This document shows, in pieces, positions 18,317 through 31,800 of a DNA stretch of 64,000 bases; position 1 is the stretch's first letter; every line of letters starts with the position of its first letter. The notes below the pieces were generated by a model. It searched no databases. It was not told the origin of the DNA and was given only the letters and a program-made list of their open reading frames with translations. A program made the translations under genes and the position numbers. This DNA is from Chitinophaga pinensis (lineage in GTDB: Bacteria; Bacteroidota; Bacteroidia; Chitinophagales; Chitinophagaceae): assembly GCA_902167325.1 (NCBI GenBank), contig LR632930.1:4030001-4094000 (forward strand), given 5' to 3'.

Positions 18317-18712
18317 TTATTTTACATAGAGTGAGTCCAGCAGTCCGCCGGGAGTGTTGTTGAAGAACCGGAAGTATTTGGGTCCGGGAGCGCCAATGGC
18401 GAGGGAGAACATATGGTCGCGGGGAGCAGCTCCTGCACTGCAGTCCGGAATGGTGGCATCGCGGCCGGCAATACTGGATATCACCAGCGTATCGCCATAG
18501 GTAACAGTATGGATCATGGCAATATCTTCACAGGGCCCCGCCAACACCGTCACTTTCAGGCTTACCGTTTCACCGCGGCGTATGGTATCAGGGCCTTCCA
18601 TACCGGTAACCGTCAGCTGGCGGACGATCCTTTCCGTCTCCGTTTCCTTGTTACATCCAACAAAGGCAATTACGGCCGATATCACCAGGCCAGGCAGAAA
18701 GGTTCTTTTCAT
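18317..18712 (-). CDS. Small hypothetical lipoprotein, copy 1 of a tandem family
   Basis: 131 residues. Lipoprotein signal with lipobox FVGC (Cys20), then a ~110-residue domain with two further Cys (in GPCED and PDCSAG), a probable disulfide-stabilised beta fold. It ends in LLDSLYVK. The same ending (DS-I/V/L-Y-V/I-K) and the same layout (lipobox, PDT motif, paired Cys) recur in three neighbouring loci on the same strand, so this is the last gene of a tandem lipoprotein array. No function is recognised. Confidence 0.7.
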   Translation of the reverse strand: MKRTFLPGLVISAVIAFVGCNKETETERIVRQLTVTGMEGPDTIRRGETVSLKVTVLAGPCEDIAMIHTVTYGDTLVISSIAGRDATIPDCSAGAAPRDHMFSLAIGAPGPKYFRFFNNTPGGLLDSLYVK

Positions 18713-18742
18713 CAGGATTATTTCTACCTAAATATGCATTAT

Positions 18743-19132
18743 TTATTTGACATATATCGAATCCACATAGCGGTAGCTGCCTTCTCCTAAAACGAAATAC
18801 CGGGTACCCCGTGTAAAAAAGGCATGCTGCATGCCCCGGGTAGTGAATGGCTGGCTGGTATCACAGCGTTTGGCGAACTGTTCCTTTTCCGCCAGGAGGC
18901 GGAAGTTCGAAGTATCTTTCCCCATATTATTGGATGTCCAGATCACCCTTTCACAGTCTGCCACCCGCACCTGGAAAGAGAACTCGAATACTGTTGCTAT
19001 ATCCACCGTATCCGGGCAATCGAATCGCAGTACTTTTAAAGGCCTGTTGGTATACCGGGTTGGCTGCTTCTGGCAGGTCCAGGCGTACAAAGGGATGAGG
19101 GCAGTTGTTAACAGGTACAGGTATTTCTTCAT
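18743..19132 (-). CDS. Small hypothetical lipoprotein, copy 2 of a tandem family
   Basis: 129 residues starting MKKYLYLLTTALIPLYAWTC, a lipoprotein signal. The body contains LKVLRFDCPDTVDIA and KRCDTSQPFTTRGMQHAFF and ends VDSIYVK. It is intact and clearly paralogous to copy 1 and to the decayed copies upstream (19141-19436 and 19441-19740). It lies 30 bp before copy 1 and is probably co-transcribed with it. No domain is recognised and no function is proposed. Confidence 0.7.
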   Translation of the reverse strand: MKKYLYLLTTALIPLYAWTCQKQPTRYTNRPLKVLRFDCPDTVDIATVFEFSFQVRVADCERVIWTSNNMGKDTSNFRLLAEKEQFAKRCDTSQPFTTRGMQHAFFTRGTRYFVLGEGSYRYVDSIYVK

Positions 19133-19140
19133 GCTTTATA

Positions 19141-19436
19141 TCATTTGACATATACCGAATCCAGCATAAGGATGCCGGCAGTATAGAATGCATATAGTCT
19201 TTTACCGGCTGTATGATAAGTGAATCTGGCGGTTCCTGTTACATATGGCTGCGTCGTATCACAGCCACGTGCAGAGCTTCTGCGTTCTGCCGCCGGGCCT
19301 TACCGGCTTCCACTGTATCCGGGCATTCGATCAGCAGGGGCTTCAGTTGCCGGGCTGTAAAGCGCCGCTCTTTATCGCACGTCATGGCTATTAACGGCAA
19401 GGCACCAATCACCGGCAGGTAAAGATATTTCTTCAT
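19141..19436 (-). pseudogene. Decayed copy 3 of the tandem lipoprotein family
   Basis: The start is intact (MKKYLYLPVIGALPLIAMTC, then LKPLLIECPDTVEAGKARR) but its frame stops after 65 codons. The missing C-terminus is found in another frame: CDTTQPYVTGTARF ... LDSVYVK followed by TGA at 19141-19143. It aligns with CDTSQPFTTRGMQHAFF ... VDSIYVK of copy 2. Relative to copy 2, about 30 residues are missing between the two parts and the frame is shifted near 19250-19260. It is therefore a pseudogene with an internal deletion plus a frameshift. Confidence 0.75.
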
Positions 19437-19440
19437 AAGC

Positions 19441-19740
19441 TTATTTTATATAAACAGAATCGATGTGAAACGGAATGTCATCCCGGAATACGAAATAGCG
19501 CTTTCCAACCGTCATAAAATCTGTCCGGAATAACTTCGTGGAATATGGCTTCAGGGTGTCGGCACAATTCTTTGCCGATGCTTCGCGATTACCTCTTGCT
19601 GCATCAGCACCGTGTCTTCACAACTGGTAGAAATAATGGGAATGTGACGTTTCTGCATATTCACGGAAGCAGGATGAAAGCATGGTCGGCAGCAGGAGCG
19701 TGGCGGGGGATAAAAAATACACGTTGCATGGGGATGTACA
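19441..19740 (-). pseudogene. Decayed copy 4 of the tandem lipoprotein family
   Basis: The C-terminal part reads in one frame as CADTLKPYSTKLFRTDFMTV ... HIDSVYIK with TAA at 19441-19443, matching the family ending. The middle part, IPIISTSCEDTVLMQQEV, lies in a second frame, and a signal-peptide-like LLLPTMLSSC lies in a third. At least two frameshifts and a central deletion therefore separate the pieces. The upper boundary is approximate. This copy is the most degraded and the most upstream in transcription order. Confidence 0.65.
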
Positions 19741-19790
19741 GGTTGAATGATGTTTAAATGGGCCAGCCGGGAGAATGTTACAAATAGAAG

Positions 19791-19814
19791 AAGGCCGCCC
19801 AAATGGACGGCCTT
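19791..19814 (-). terminator. Hairpin terminator of the giant gene
   Basis: Arms 19791-19800 (AAGGCCGCCC) and 19805-19814 (GGACGGCCTT) form a 10-bp stem with a 4-base loop. On the reverse strand the single mismatch becomes a G-U pair, so the hairpin is best formed in the reverse transcript, 27 bp after the giant gene's stop. A pyrimidine-rich tail follows on that strand. Confidence 0.65.
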
Positions 19815-19841
19815 TTCTCTTCTTATAATTCCTGTCAAAAT

Positions 19842-22800
19842 TTAGCGTACTACGGTTACATCTCCCTTGATGATGAAGGCCGGGCCGAAGGTAGCTTTCT
19901 TGTAAGAGAGCCACCATACGAAAGTGCCAACATCCACAGGGCGTCCTTTGTAGGTACCATCCCATCCGGCGTACTGGTCTTTACTGATGTAGACCATTTC
20001 ACCCCAGCGGTTGAAGATGCGCAGTTCGTATTCGTACATCGGGCCTCTTACTACGGGGCGGAACAGATCGTTCTTACCGTCGCCGTTGGGTGAGAAGGCG
20101 TTGGGTACTTCCGGTTTGCTGTCGCACTCTTTCACATCAATGGTGATCTCGTCTGTAGTACTTCCGCAATCGTTGAAGGCGGTTACGGTGTAAGTACCGG
20201 GCTGCGTCACTTCGATGCCTGCAGTAGTGGCGCCTGTGCTCCAGAGGTAGCGGCTGGCGTTTACTGCATTCGCTTTCAGAATGTGGCGGCGGCCTTTACA
20301 GATGATGGTATCGTTACCCAGGTTCACAGTCGGCGGACCGGAAATGGTTACTTTGATACTGTCTGTCTTATACCTGTCGCAGAACCTGTCGAGTACACCA
20401 AGTACGTAGGTACCGGGCTGGGTGATGGTTTTCACCGGGTTCAGGTCGCCATCGTTCCAGCGGTATACGTTCACATCTGCATGGCGTGCATCGATGAGGA
20501 TGCTGCTGCCGGGGCACATGAAGCGGTCGGGACCCAGTTCCAGTTTAATGTCGGGGCGCTCGGTCACTCTCACGGCTTCTTTCACCACACAGTTATCTCT
20601 GTACACTGCTACCTGGTAGTTACCAGCCCTGCTCACTACAATGGAGTTGCCGGTTTCGCCGGTAGCCCACTGGATACGGCCTGCGTTTGTATTTACGGTC
20701 AGCATAACGGTTTGGCCGGGGCAGATGGATGTGTCTCTGCTGAGGGTCACATCCGGCGGCGGGTTCACCGTTACATTTACGGTATCGATGGTAATACATC
20801 CCAGTTTGGTTACACGTACCCAGAAGCGTTCCTGTGTGCTTACCGTGATCACCGGTGAGGTAGCGCCTGTGCTCCAGAGGTAAGTGGCATTGCCTTCCAC
20901 AGTTGCATCCAGTTTCACGCTCTGGCCACGGCAGATGGTGGTATCCTTCAGATCGATGAGCGGCATCGGGATAACGCCTACTTCAATCGAATCAGATGCT
21001 TCACACATACCGTTGGACACGGTCACTTTATAAGTACCTGCACGGGTGATGCGGATACGCTGGGTGTTTTCTCCGGTAGACCATCTGATCTGGTATCCGA
21101 AGTTAGCCGGACCAGCATCCAGTACCATACCGTTGCCACCGCAGAGGCTGGTATCGCTGCCGAGGTTTACAACCGGCATCTGGAGGTAGTTGATGGTGTA
21201 GGTCACCGTATCGGATACACAACCCGTTACACCGTCGCGCACTGTGAAGGAGGCCGTAGTGGCACCGTTCACGTTGAAGCGCGGGTTAGTGGAACTCATT
21301 GGTGTACTTACCGCGTTGGCTGGTGTTACACCTACGAGGGTGTATACCGGCCGTTGTACGTCGCCCTTCGTTTTCAGGGTGATGAACGGATTGGTAGAAC
21401 AGTTGGTGAACACTTCTGCTTCCAGTTCAGGCTGCGGGCAGGGCCTTACAATGATCCGCTGGATCACGTCGTCGGCCTGGTTACCACAACCGTCTGCCAC
21501 GCGCCATCTTCTGATGATGGTGTAGCCGTTGCACAGGTCAGGCGTGTACGGATCAATGGTGTACTGTACCTGTTTGGGGAAGTCTGCAGAGCAGTTATCC
21601 GTAGCCGTCAGCGAGATCTGTCCGGTGGGGATAGGCTGGCCGCAGGTAAGGGTGATATCTGCAGGCGGTGCGGCGATTACCGGTTTCACGGTATCGATCA
21701 CCGTTACTACCTGGCGCATCTCAGCAGTGTTGCCACATGCGTCAATGGCGGTCCAGATATTTACTACACGGTAGTTGCAGGCACCCGGTACAGTTTCACG
21801 GATAGATCTGTAACGGATCGTTACACCACCGTGAGGCGTACAGTTGTCGGTGGCTGAGATGCTCACCGGTGCAGGCAGGTTGTCGCACATCACCGTCGTA
21901 TCTGCAGGGGCTGCCATGGAGAATGTAGGCTTGGTAGTATCCATCACCGTGATCACTTGCGTGGCGGTGGCGGTATTACCGCATTCGTCGGTAGCCGTCC
22001 AGGTGCGGGTTAAACGGTAGTTGTATGCGCAGATGCCGGACATCGGCTGCTTCACGAATTTGTAAGTCACCACCACATTGTTACCGGAGCAATTATCGGT
22101 GGCGGTCATTACCGGCGCCGCAGGCAGCTCGCTGCAAGACATGGTGATGTTAGTCGGAGGCAGGGTAGTGAATACAGGCTTGGTAGTATCCTGTACCGTT
22201 AACGTCTGCGTCACCGTGGTGGCATTACCACATTCGTCGGTAGCGGTCCAGGTGCGGATGAGACGGTAGTTGTTTGCACATGCACCCGGTATGTCTTCGC
22301 GGCGTTCGTATTTCACAATGGTGATACCAGCAGCAGGCGAGCAGTTGTCTGTAGCCGTCAGGTCCGGTTGTACGGGGATGGCGCTACATTCTACTGTTGC
22401 ATTGGCCGGTACCGGCATGTTGAATACTGGTTTGGTATTGTCTGTGATGGTCAGTACCTGTGTTACCGTTCTGCTGTTACCGCATTCGTCGGTAGCGGTC
22501 CAGGTACGGATGAGGCGGTAGTTGTTCGCACAGGCGCCTGCGATGTCTTCACGGCGTTCTGCTTTCACAACGGTCACGTTATTGCCGGAGCAGTTATCAC
22601 GGGCAATCAGATCGGGCTGAGCCGGGATGGCGCTGCACTCTGCTGTTGCATCTGCAGGAGTGGTAGAAGTGAATACCGGTGCGGTAGTGTCGGTTACCGT
22701 CAATACCTGCTGCACACTGCTGCTGTTACCGCACTCGTCGGTGGCGGTCCAGGTACGGATGAGGCGGTAATTGTTCACACATGCGCCAGGTATGTCTTCA

Positions 22801-25800
22801 CGACGCTCGCTCTTCACAACGGTTACGTTATTGCTTGCAGAGCAGTTATCAGTCACCTGGATGTTCGGCTGAACCGGGATGGCGCTGCATTCTACAGTGG
22901 CATCGGCAGGAGTGGAGCCTACGAAAGTGGGCCTTGTGGTATCCTGTACGGTCAGTGTCTGCGTTACGGTGCGGATGTTACCACATTCGTCTGTAGCAGT
23001 CCAGGTGCGGATGAGGCGGTAGTTGTTCACGCATGCTCCTGCGATATCTTCACGGCGTTCGCTCTTCACAACCCTGATCGCATTGGTAGCGGTACAGTTA
23101 TCGGTTACGTTGAGGTCTGGCTGTGTGGGGATGGCGTCACAGTTAACAGTGGCATCCATCGGGATAGGCATGGTGAAGTTAGGCCTTGTCGTATCCTGTA
23201 CTGTTACTACCTGTGTGAGTACGGCGCTGTTGCCACATTCGTCGGTAGCCGTCCAGGTGCGGATGAGGCGGTAGTTGTTTACACATGCTCCGGCGATGTT
23301 TTCGCGGCGTTCGTTCTTCACGATCGTTACGCGGTTCTGTGCGGAACAGTTGTCGTTTGCATTGATATCAGGCTGTGTGGGCACTGCGTTACAGTTTACC
23401 GTGGTATCTGTAGGTACAGGCAGTACGAATACCGGTCTGGTAGTATCCTGAACTGTTACCACCTGGCGTACGGTGCGTGCGTTGCCGCATGCGTCGGTAG
23501 CCGTCCAGGTGCGGATGAGGCGGTAATTGTTAGCGCAGGCTCCTGCGATGTTCTCACGTGTTTCGTTCTTCACAACCGTTACGTCGCTGGCTGCGGAGCA
23601 GTTATCAGCAGCGGTAAGGTCGGGCTGAACAGGGATGGCATCACAGTTCACAGTGGTATCGGCCGGCACCGGCATGGTGAACGTGGGGCGGGTAGTGTCT
23701 CTCACGGTAATCACCTGGATCACTTTGGAGATATTGCCGCATCCGTCGTTAGCAGTCCAGGTACGCAGCAGCTTATAGTTGCTGGCACATGCGCCGGGGA
23801 TATCGATATGCTCTTCTTCAAATACTACATTAATGCTGCCTGCGCAATTGTCCGTAGCGTTGATCACGGGGCGTGCCGGGATGGCGTCGCAATTCACCGT
23901 TGTGTCTGCCGGGATCGGTGAGGTGAACACCGGTTTGGTACGGTCAGCCACGATGATGGTCTGCGTAAGGGTAGTGGCGTTGCCGCACACATCCGTTGCC
24001 GTCCAGGTGCGGATCAGGCGGTAGGTATTGGCGCAGGTGCTGTCGATACGCTGCTGGGCTTTCGTGATGGTCACGTTACCTGCGCAGTTATCAGTAGCGG
24101 TCAGATCGGGCTGTGCGGGCACCTTATCACATTCTACCGTTACGTTGGCAGGAGCAGGGGTGGTGAACACAGGGGCCGTGGTATCCTGCACCGTAATGGT
24201 CTGAGACACGGTATTGAAGTTACCGCATTCGTCGGTGGCGGTCCAGGTACGGATGAGCTGGTAGTTGTTGATGCAGGCACCCGGAATGTCGCGGCGGGTT
24301 TCGTTGTAACGAACCGTTACGTTGTTACCGGTGCTGCAATTATCAGTAGCCGTCATGTTCGGAGCAGCGGGCACCATATCGCAGTTCACGGTTGTGTCTG
24401 CCGGTGTTGCGCTGGTGAACACAGGGGCTTTGGTATCTACTACTGTGATGGTCTGCGTTACGGTCACCGCGTTTCTGCACTCATCGATGGCGGTCCAGGT
24501 GCGGATTAACAGGTAGTTGTTCGCACATGCGCCGGGGATGGCGTTGCGGTTCTCGTTCTTCAGGATCGTCACTTTACCCACAGGGCTGCAATTATCGATA
24601 GCGGCAAGGTCTGGCTGTGCAGGGATCTCATCGCAATTCACCGTGGTGTCTGCAGGTGTAGGCATAGTGAATACCGGTGCGGTCCTGTCTTCCACCGTCA
24701 GTGTCTGCACGAAGGTGTCGGAATTACCGCAGAGGTCGGTGGCGGTCCAGGTACGGCGCAGGCGGTAGCTGTTGGCGCAGGCTCCCGGTGTACGGAGGGT
24801 ATCCGTGCGCAGGGTAACCGTTACACCATTAGCAGGGCTGCAATTATCCGTGGCATTCACAACCGGTACCGCAGGGATGGCGTCGCAGCTTACGGTAGCG
24901 TCGGCAGGACGGCCATTCGGGAACGCAAACACGGGTTTAGTGGTATCCTGTACTGTAACTACCTGCATGTGGGTGCTGAAGTTACCGCAGAGGTCAGTGG
25001 CGGTCCAGGTACGGCGCAACTGGTAGTTGCTGATGCATGCGCCTGCTGCACGGAGGGTATCCGTTCTCAGGGCAATGGTCACCATGTTACCCGGCGTACA
25101 GTTATCTGTAGCTGCAGGCATGATGGCGGCCGGTACGGCATCGCAATTTACCGTGGTGTTGGCAGGACGGGTACCTGGCCACACCATTGCTGGTTTGGTG
25201 GTATCCTGTACCGTCACGATCTGAACGTGGCTGCTGGCGTTACCGCACAGGTCGGTAGCGGTCCAGGTACGGCGCAGTTCATAATTGTTAACACAGTTGC
25301 CGGCGGCACGTACTGTATCCTGCGTGTAAGCCACGGTTACGAGGTTACCAGGTGTACAGTTGTCAGTAGCCGTTGCGGTTACTGCTGCCGGGATGGCGTC
25401 GCAGTTAACGGTTACGTTGGCAGGACGCGTACCGGGCCATACCAGTGCTGGTTTGGTAGTATCCTGAACAGTAACCAGCTGCACGTGAGTGCTGAAGTTA
25501 CCGCAGAGGTCGGTGGCGGTCCAGGTACGGCGCAGCTGGTAGTTGCTGTTGCAGTTACCTGCTGTGCGGAGCGTATCGGTAGTAAGCCTTACCGTTACCA
25601 GGTTGCCGGGCGTACAGTTGTCTGTTGCAGTAGCAGTGGCAGCGGCAGGGATAGCGTCGCAATTTACAGTGATGCTGGCAGGACGTGCGCCGGTGAATAC
25701 AAGGACAGGGTTGGTTGTATCCTGAACGGTGAGGATCTGGATATGACTGTCGAAGTTACCACAGAGGTCGGTGGCGGTCCAGGTACGGCGCAGCTGGTAG

Positions 25801-28800
25801 TTGCTGATGCAGTTACCTGCTGTGCGGAGCGTATCCTGAACATACACGATGCGAACGGCGTTACCCGGTGTGCAATTATCCGTTGCAGTAGCGGTTACCG
25901 CTGCAGGGATAGCGTCGCAGTTAACGGTTGCGTTGGCAGGACGTGTGCCCGGGAATACGAGAGCAGGCTTGGTGGTATCCTGAACGGTGAGGATCTGGAT
26001 ATGCCTGTCGAAGTTACCGCAGAGGTCGGTAGCGGTCCAGGTACGGCGCAGTTGGTAGTTACTGATGCAATTACCTGCTGTGCGGAGCGTATCCTGAACG
26101 TACACGATACGTACTGCGTTACCCGGTGTGCAATTATCCGTTGCTGTGGCAGTTACCGTAGCAGGGATGGCATCGCAGTTCACGGTTGCATTTGCAGGGC
26201 GTGCGCCGGGGAATACGAGGGCAGGGTTGGTGGTATCCTGAACGTTCACCAGTTGGGTATGGGTTGCTGCGTTACCGCACAGGTCGGTGGCAGTCCACAC
26301 ACGGCGGAGCTGGTAGTTATTCTGGCATGCACCGGCTGCGCGGATCGTATCCTGTTTGTACAAGATGCGGATGTAGTTAACCGGTGTACAGTTATCGGTA
26401 GCTGTTGCAGTAACTGCTGCAGGGATAGCATCGCAATCTGCAGTTACGTTTGCAGGAGCAGCACCGGTCCAGGTCAGCGTCGGACGGGTATTATCCTGTA
26501 CCGTTACGATCTGGGTGTGAGTGGATGCATTACCACAAAGGTCAGTGGCAGTCCATATACGGCGGAGCTGGTAGTTATTCTGGCATGCACCTGCTGCGCG
26601 GATCGTATCCTGTACATAAGTGATGCGAATGTAGTTAACCGGTGTACAGTTATCAGTTGCAGTTGCTGTGGCAGCCGCAGGGATAGCGTCGCACTGTACA
26701 GTTACGTTAGCAGGCGCGGCACCGGTCCAGGTAAGTGTCGGACGGGTATTATCCTGTACCGTTACGATCTGGGTATGGGTGGCTGCATTACCGCACAAAT
26801 CGGTAGCAGTCCACACACGGCGGAGCTGGTAGTTATTCTGACAGGCACCGGCTGCTCGGATGGTATCCTGTACATACGTGATGCGGATGTAGTTAACCGG
26901 TGTACAGTTGTCGGTTGCAGAAGCAGTAACCGCTGCAGGGATAGCATCACACTGAACGGTTACATTGGCAGGAGCAGCACCGGTCCAGGTAAGTGTGGGA
27001 CGGGTAACGTCCTGAACGGTTACGATCTGGGTGTGGGTGGCTGCGTTACCGCAGAGGTCGGTAGCGGTCCATACACGGCGGAGCTGGTAGTTATTCTGAC
27101 AAGCGCCTGCTGCACGGATGGTATCCTGTACATAAGCCATGCGGATGTAGTTCGCCGGCGTACAGTTATCAGTTGCAGAAGCAACTGCAGCTGCAGGTAT
27201 CGCGGAACATTCTACCGTTACGTTCGCAGGAGCAGCACCGGTCCAGGTGAGGGTAGGACGGGTAACGTCCTGAACAGTCACGATCTGGGTGTGGGTGGCT
27301 GCATTACCGCACAGGTCGGTAGCAGTCCACACACGGCGGAGCTGGTAGTTATTCTGGCATGCACCTGCAGCGCGGATGGTATCCTGAACATAAGTGATGC
27401 GGATGTAGTTCGCAGGTGTACAGTTATCAGTAGCACCTGCTGTGGCAGCCGCAGGAATAGCGGAACATTCTACCGTTACGTTGGCAGGAGCAGCACCGGT
27501 CCAGGTGAGGGTAGGACGGGTGTTATCCGTCACCGTCACGATCTGGGTGTGGGTGGATGCATTTCCACAAAGGTCAGTTGCAGTCCATACACGGCGGAGC
27601 TGGTAGTTATTCTGGCAGGCACCTGCTGCACGGATGGTATCCTGTACATAAGTGATGCGGATAGTGGCAGCGGGCGAACAGTTATCAGTTGCCCTTGCTG
27701 TAGCCGCCGCAGGAATAGCGGAACACTCTACTGTTACGTTGGCAGGAGCCGCACCGGTCCAGGTAAGTGTGGGGCGGGTAGTATCCTGTACTGTAACACG
27801 CTGAACATGTGTAGCTGCGTTACCGCAAAGGTCGCGGGCGGTCCAGGTACGAACCAGCTGGTAATTGCTGATGCAGGCGCCTGCTGCACGGATGGTATCG
27901 GTGCGCAATGTGATGGTCACATAGTTGGCAGGCGTACAGTTATCAGTAGCAGAAGCAGTTACAGGCGAGGGAACCGCATCGCAATTCACTGTGATGTCTG
28001 CAGGAGCAGCACCGGTCCAGGTAAGCGTGGGACGTTGGGTGTCCTGAACGGTTACGATCTGGGTGTGGGTGGCTGCATTACCGCACAGGTCGGTGGCAGT
28101 CCATACACGGCGGAGCTGGTAGTTATTCTGGCATGCACCGGCTGCACGGATGGTATCCTGTACATAAGTGATGCGGATGTAGTTAACCGGTGTACAGTTA
28201 TCGGTTGCAGTTGCTGTGGCAGCCGCAGGGATAGCGTCGCACTGTACGGTAACGTTAGCAGGTGCAGCACCGGTCCAGGTAAGTGTCGGACGGGTATTAT
28301 CCTGTACCGTTACAATCTGGGTATGGGTGGCTGCATTACCGCACAGGTCGGTAGCAGTCCACACACGGCGGAGCTGGTAGTTATTCTGACAGGCACCTGC
28401 TGCACGGATGGTATCCTGTACATACGTGATGCGGATGTAGTTAACCGGTGTACAGTTATCGGTAGCAGTTGCAGTAACTGCTGCAGGGATAGCGGAGCAC
28501 TGAACGGTAACGTTAGCAGGCGCAGCACCGGTCCAGATAAGTGTGGGACGGGTTACGTCTCTCACCGTTACGATCTGGGTGTGGGTGGCTGCATTACCGC
28601 AAAGGTCGGTAGCGGTCCATACACGGCGGAGCTGGTAGTTATTCTGACAGGCACCGGCTGCACGGATGGTATCCTGTACATACGTGATGCGGATGTAGTT
28701 AACCGGCGTACAGTTATCAGTTGCAGAAGCAACCGCAGCTGCAGGTATCGCGGAACATTCTACCGTTACGTTTGCAGGAGCAGCACCGGCCCAGGTGAGG

Positions 28801-31800
28801 GTAGGACGGGTAACATCCTGAACAGTCACGATCTGGGTGTGGGTGGCTGCGTTACCGCAAAGGTCGGTGGCAGTCCACACACGGCGGAGCTGGTAGTTAT
28901 TCTGGCATGCACCGGCTGCGCGGATGGTATCCTGAACATACGTCATGCGGATGTAGTTACCAGGCGTACAGTTATCGGTAGCACCTGCAGTAGCAGCCGC
29001 AGGAATAGCGGAACATTCTACTGTAACGTTGGCAGGAGCGGCACCGGTCCAGGTGAGGGTAGGACGGGTATTATCCGTCACGGTCACGATCTGGGTGTGG
29101 GTGGCTGCATTACCACACAGGTCGGTAGCAGTCCACACACGGCGGAGCTGATAGTTATTCTGGCAGGCACCCGCAGCGCGGATGGTATCCTGTACATACG
29201 TGATGCGGATGTAGTTACCCGGCGTACAGTTATCGGTAGCACCTGCTGTGGCAGCCGCAGGAATGGCAGAGCACTGCACCGCTACGTTAGCAGGAGCAGC
29301 ACCGGTCCAGGTAAGGACAGGAATCGTGTTATCCGAAACCGTTACGATCTGGGTGTGGGTGGCTGCATTACCGCACAGGTCGGTAGCAGTCCATACACGG
29401 CGGAGCTGGTAGTCATTCTGACAGGCACCGGCTGCACGGATGGTATCCTGTACATAAGTGATCCTTACAGCATTACCAGGTGTACAGTTATCGGTAGCAC
29501 CCGCAGTTGCAGCAGCAGGAATGGCGGAGCATTCAACAGCCACGTTAGCAGGAGCAGCACCGGTCCAGGTAAGCGCGGGGCGGGTAGTATCCTGAACAGT
29601 TACACGCTGTACGTGGGTGGCAGTGTTACCGCAAAGGTCACGTGCGGTCCAGGTACGAACCAGCTGGTAATTGCTGATGCAGGCACCGGCTGCACGTACG
29701 GTATCGGTACGCAGGGTGATGGTCACATAGTTAGTGGGCGTACAGTTATCGGTAGCGGATGCGGTTACCGGAGCAGGAACTGCATCGCAATTCACCGTTA
29801 CATCTGCAGGCAAACCACTGGGGAAAGTCAGTATCGGGTCAGTGTTATCAGATACCGATACGATCTGGGTGTGGGTAGCTGCATTACCGCACAGGTCGGT
29901 AGCAGTCCACACACGGCGGAGTTGATAGTTATTCTGACATGCACCGGCTGCACGGATGGTATCCTGTACATACGTCATGCGGATGTAGTTACCAGGCGTA
30001 CAGTTATCGGTTGCACCAGCAGTAGCTGCGGCAGGAATGGCGTTACATTCTACCGCTACGTTTGCAGGAGCAGCACCGGTCCAGGTGAGGGTAGGACGGG
30101 TGTTATCCGTTACCGTGATCATCTGGGTATGCGTGGTGGCATTACCGCAGAGGTCGGTAGCAGTCCACCTGCGGCGGAGCTGGTAGCTGTTCTGACAGGC
30201 ACCGGCTGCACGGATGGTATCCTGTACATAGTCGATACGGATGTAGTTATTCGGTGTACAGTTATCCGTTGCTGTAGCCGTTACTGCTGCAGGGATAGCG
30301 TCGCACTCTACAGCGGCGGCACCGGGAGCAGTGCCGGCCCATACGAGGGTAGGACGGGTATTATCCTGAACGGTTACGATCTGGGTGTGGGTAGCCACAT
30401 TACCGCAAAGGTCGGTAGCCGTCCATCTGCGGTGCAGTTCGTATTCATTCTGGCAGTTACCTGCTGCACGTACTGTATCCTGCGTGTAATCGATATCGAT
30501 ATAGTTTGCAGGTGTACAGTTGTCGGTTGCACCGGCAGTGGCAGCCGCAGGGATTGCGGAGCACTCAACAGTTACGTTTGCAGGAACAGCACCGGTCCAG
30601 GTAAGTGTAGGACGGGTATTATCCACCACCGTTACGATCTGGGTGTGGGTGGCTGCGTTACCGCAAAGGTCGGTGGCAGTCCACACACGGCGGAGCTGGT
30701 AGCTGTTCTGGCATGCACCTGCTGCGCGGATAGTATCCTGTACATAATCGATGTCGATGTAAGCAACAGGCGTACAGTTATCAGTAGCCGATGCAGTGGC
30801 TGCTGCAGGAATTGCAGAGCACTGAACGGTTACGTTTGCAGGAGCAGCACCGGTCCAGGTGAGGGTAGGACGGGTATTATCCGTCACGGTCACGATCTGG
30901 GTGTGGGTGGCTGCGTTACCGCACAGGTCGGTGGCAGTCCACACACGGCGGAGCTGATAGTTATTCTGGCAGGCACCCGCAGCGCGGATGGTATCCTGTA
31001 CGTAAGTGATGCGGATGTAGTTACCCGGCGTACAGTTATCGGTAGCACCGGCAGTGGCAGCCGCAGGAATGGCAGAACACTGCACTGCTACGTTAGCAGG
31101 AGCAGCACCGGTCCAGGTAAGGACAGGAATCGTGTTATCCGAAACCGTTACGATCTGGGTGTGGGTGGCTGCATTACCGCACAGGTCGGTAGCAGTCCAT
31201 ACACGGCGGAGCTGGTAGTCATTCTGACAGGCACCTGCTGCACGGATGGTATCCTGCACATAAGTGATCCTTACATAATTACCAGGCGTACAGTTATCGG
31301 TAGCCGTTGCTGTAGCGGCAGCAGGAATGGCGGAGCATTCAACAGCCACATTCGCAGGAGCAGCACCGGTCCAGGTAAGCGTGGGGCGGGTAGTATCCTG
31401 AACAGTTACACGCTGTACGTGGGTGGCAGTGTTACCGCAAAGGTCACGTGCGGTCCAGGTACGAACCAGCTGGTAATTGCTGATGCAGGCACCGGCTGCA
31501 CGTACGGTATCGGTACGCAGGGTGATGGTCACATAGTTAGTGGGCGTACAGTTATCGGTAGCGGATGCGGTTACCGGAGCAGGAACTGCATCGCAATTCA
31601 CCGTTACATCTGCAGGCAAACCACTGGGGAAAGTCAGTATCGGGTCAGTGTTATCAGATACCGATACGATCTGGGTGTGGGTAGCTGCATTACCGCACAG
31701 GTCGGTAGCAGTCCACACACGGCGGAGCTGGTAGTTATTCTGACATGCACCGGCTGCACGGATGGTATCCTGTACATACGTCATGCGGATGTAGTTACCA

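Noticed and set aside
19141..19740. Programmed frameshifting in the decayed lipoprotein copies
   Set aside because: Both copies also lack ~30 central residues and copy 4 needs at least two shifts, so decay is simpler.
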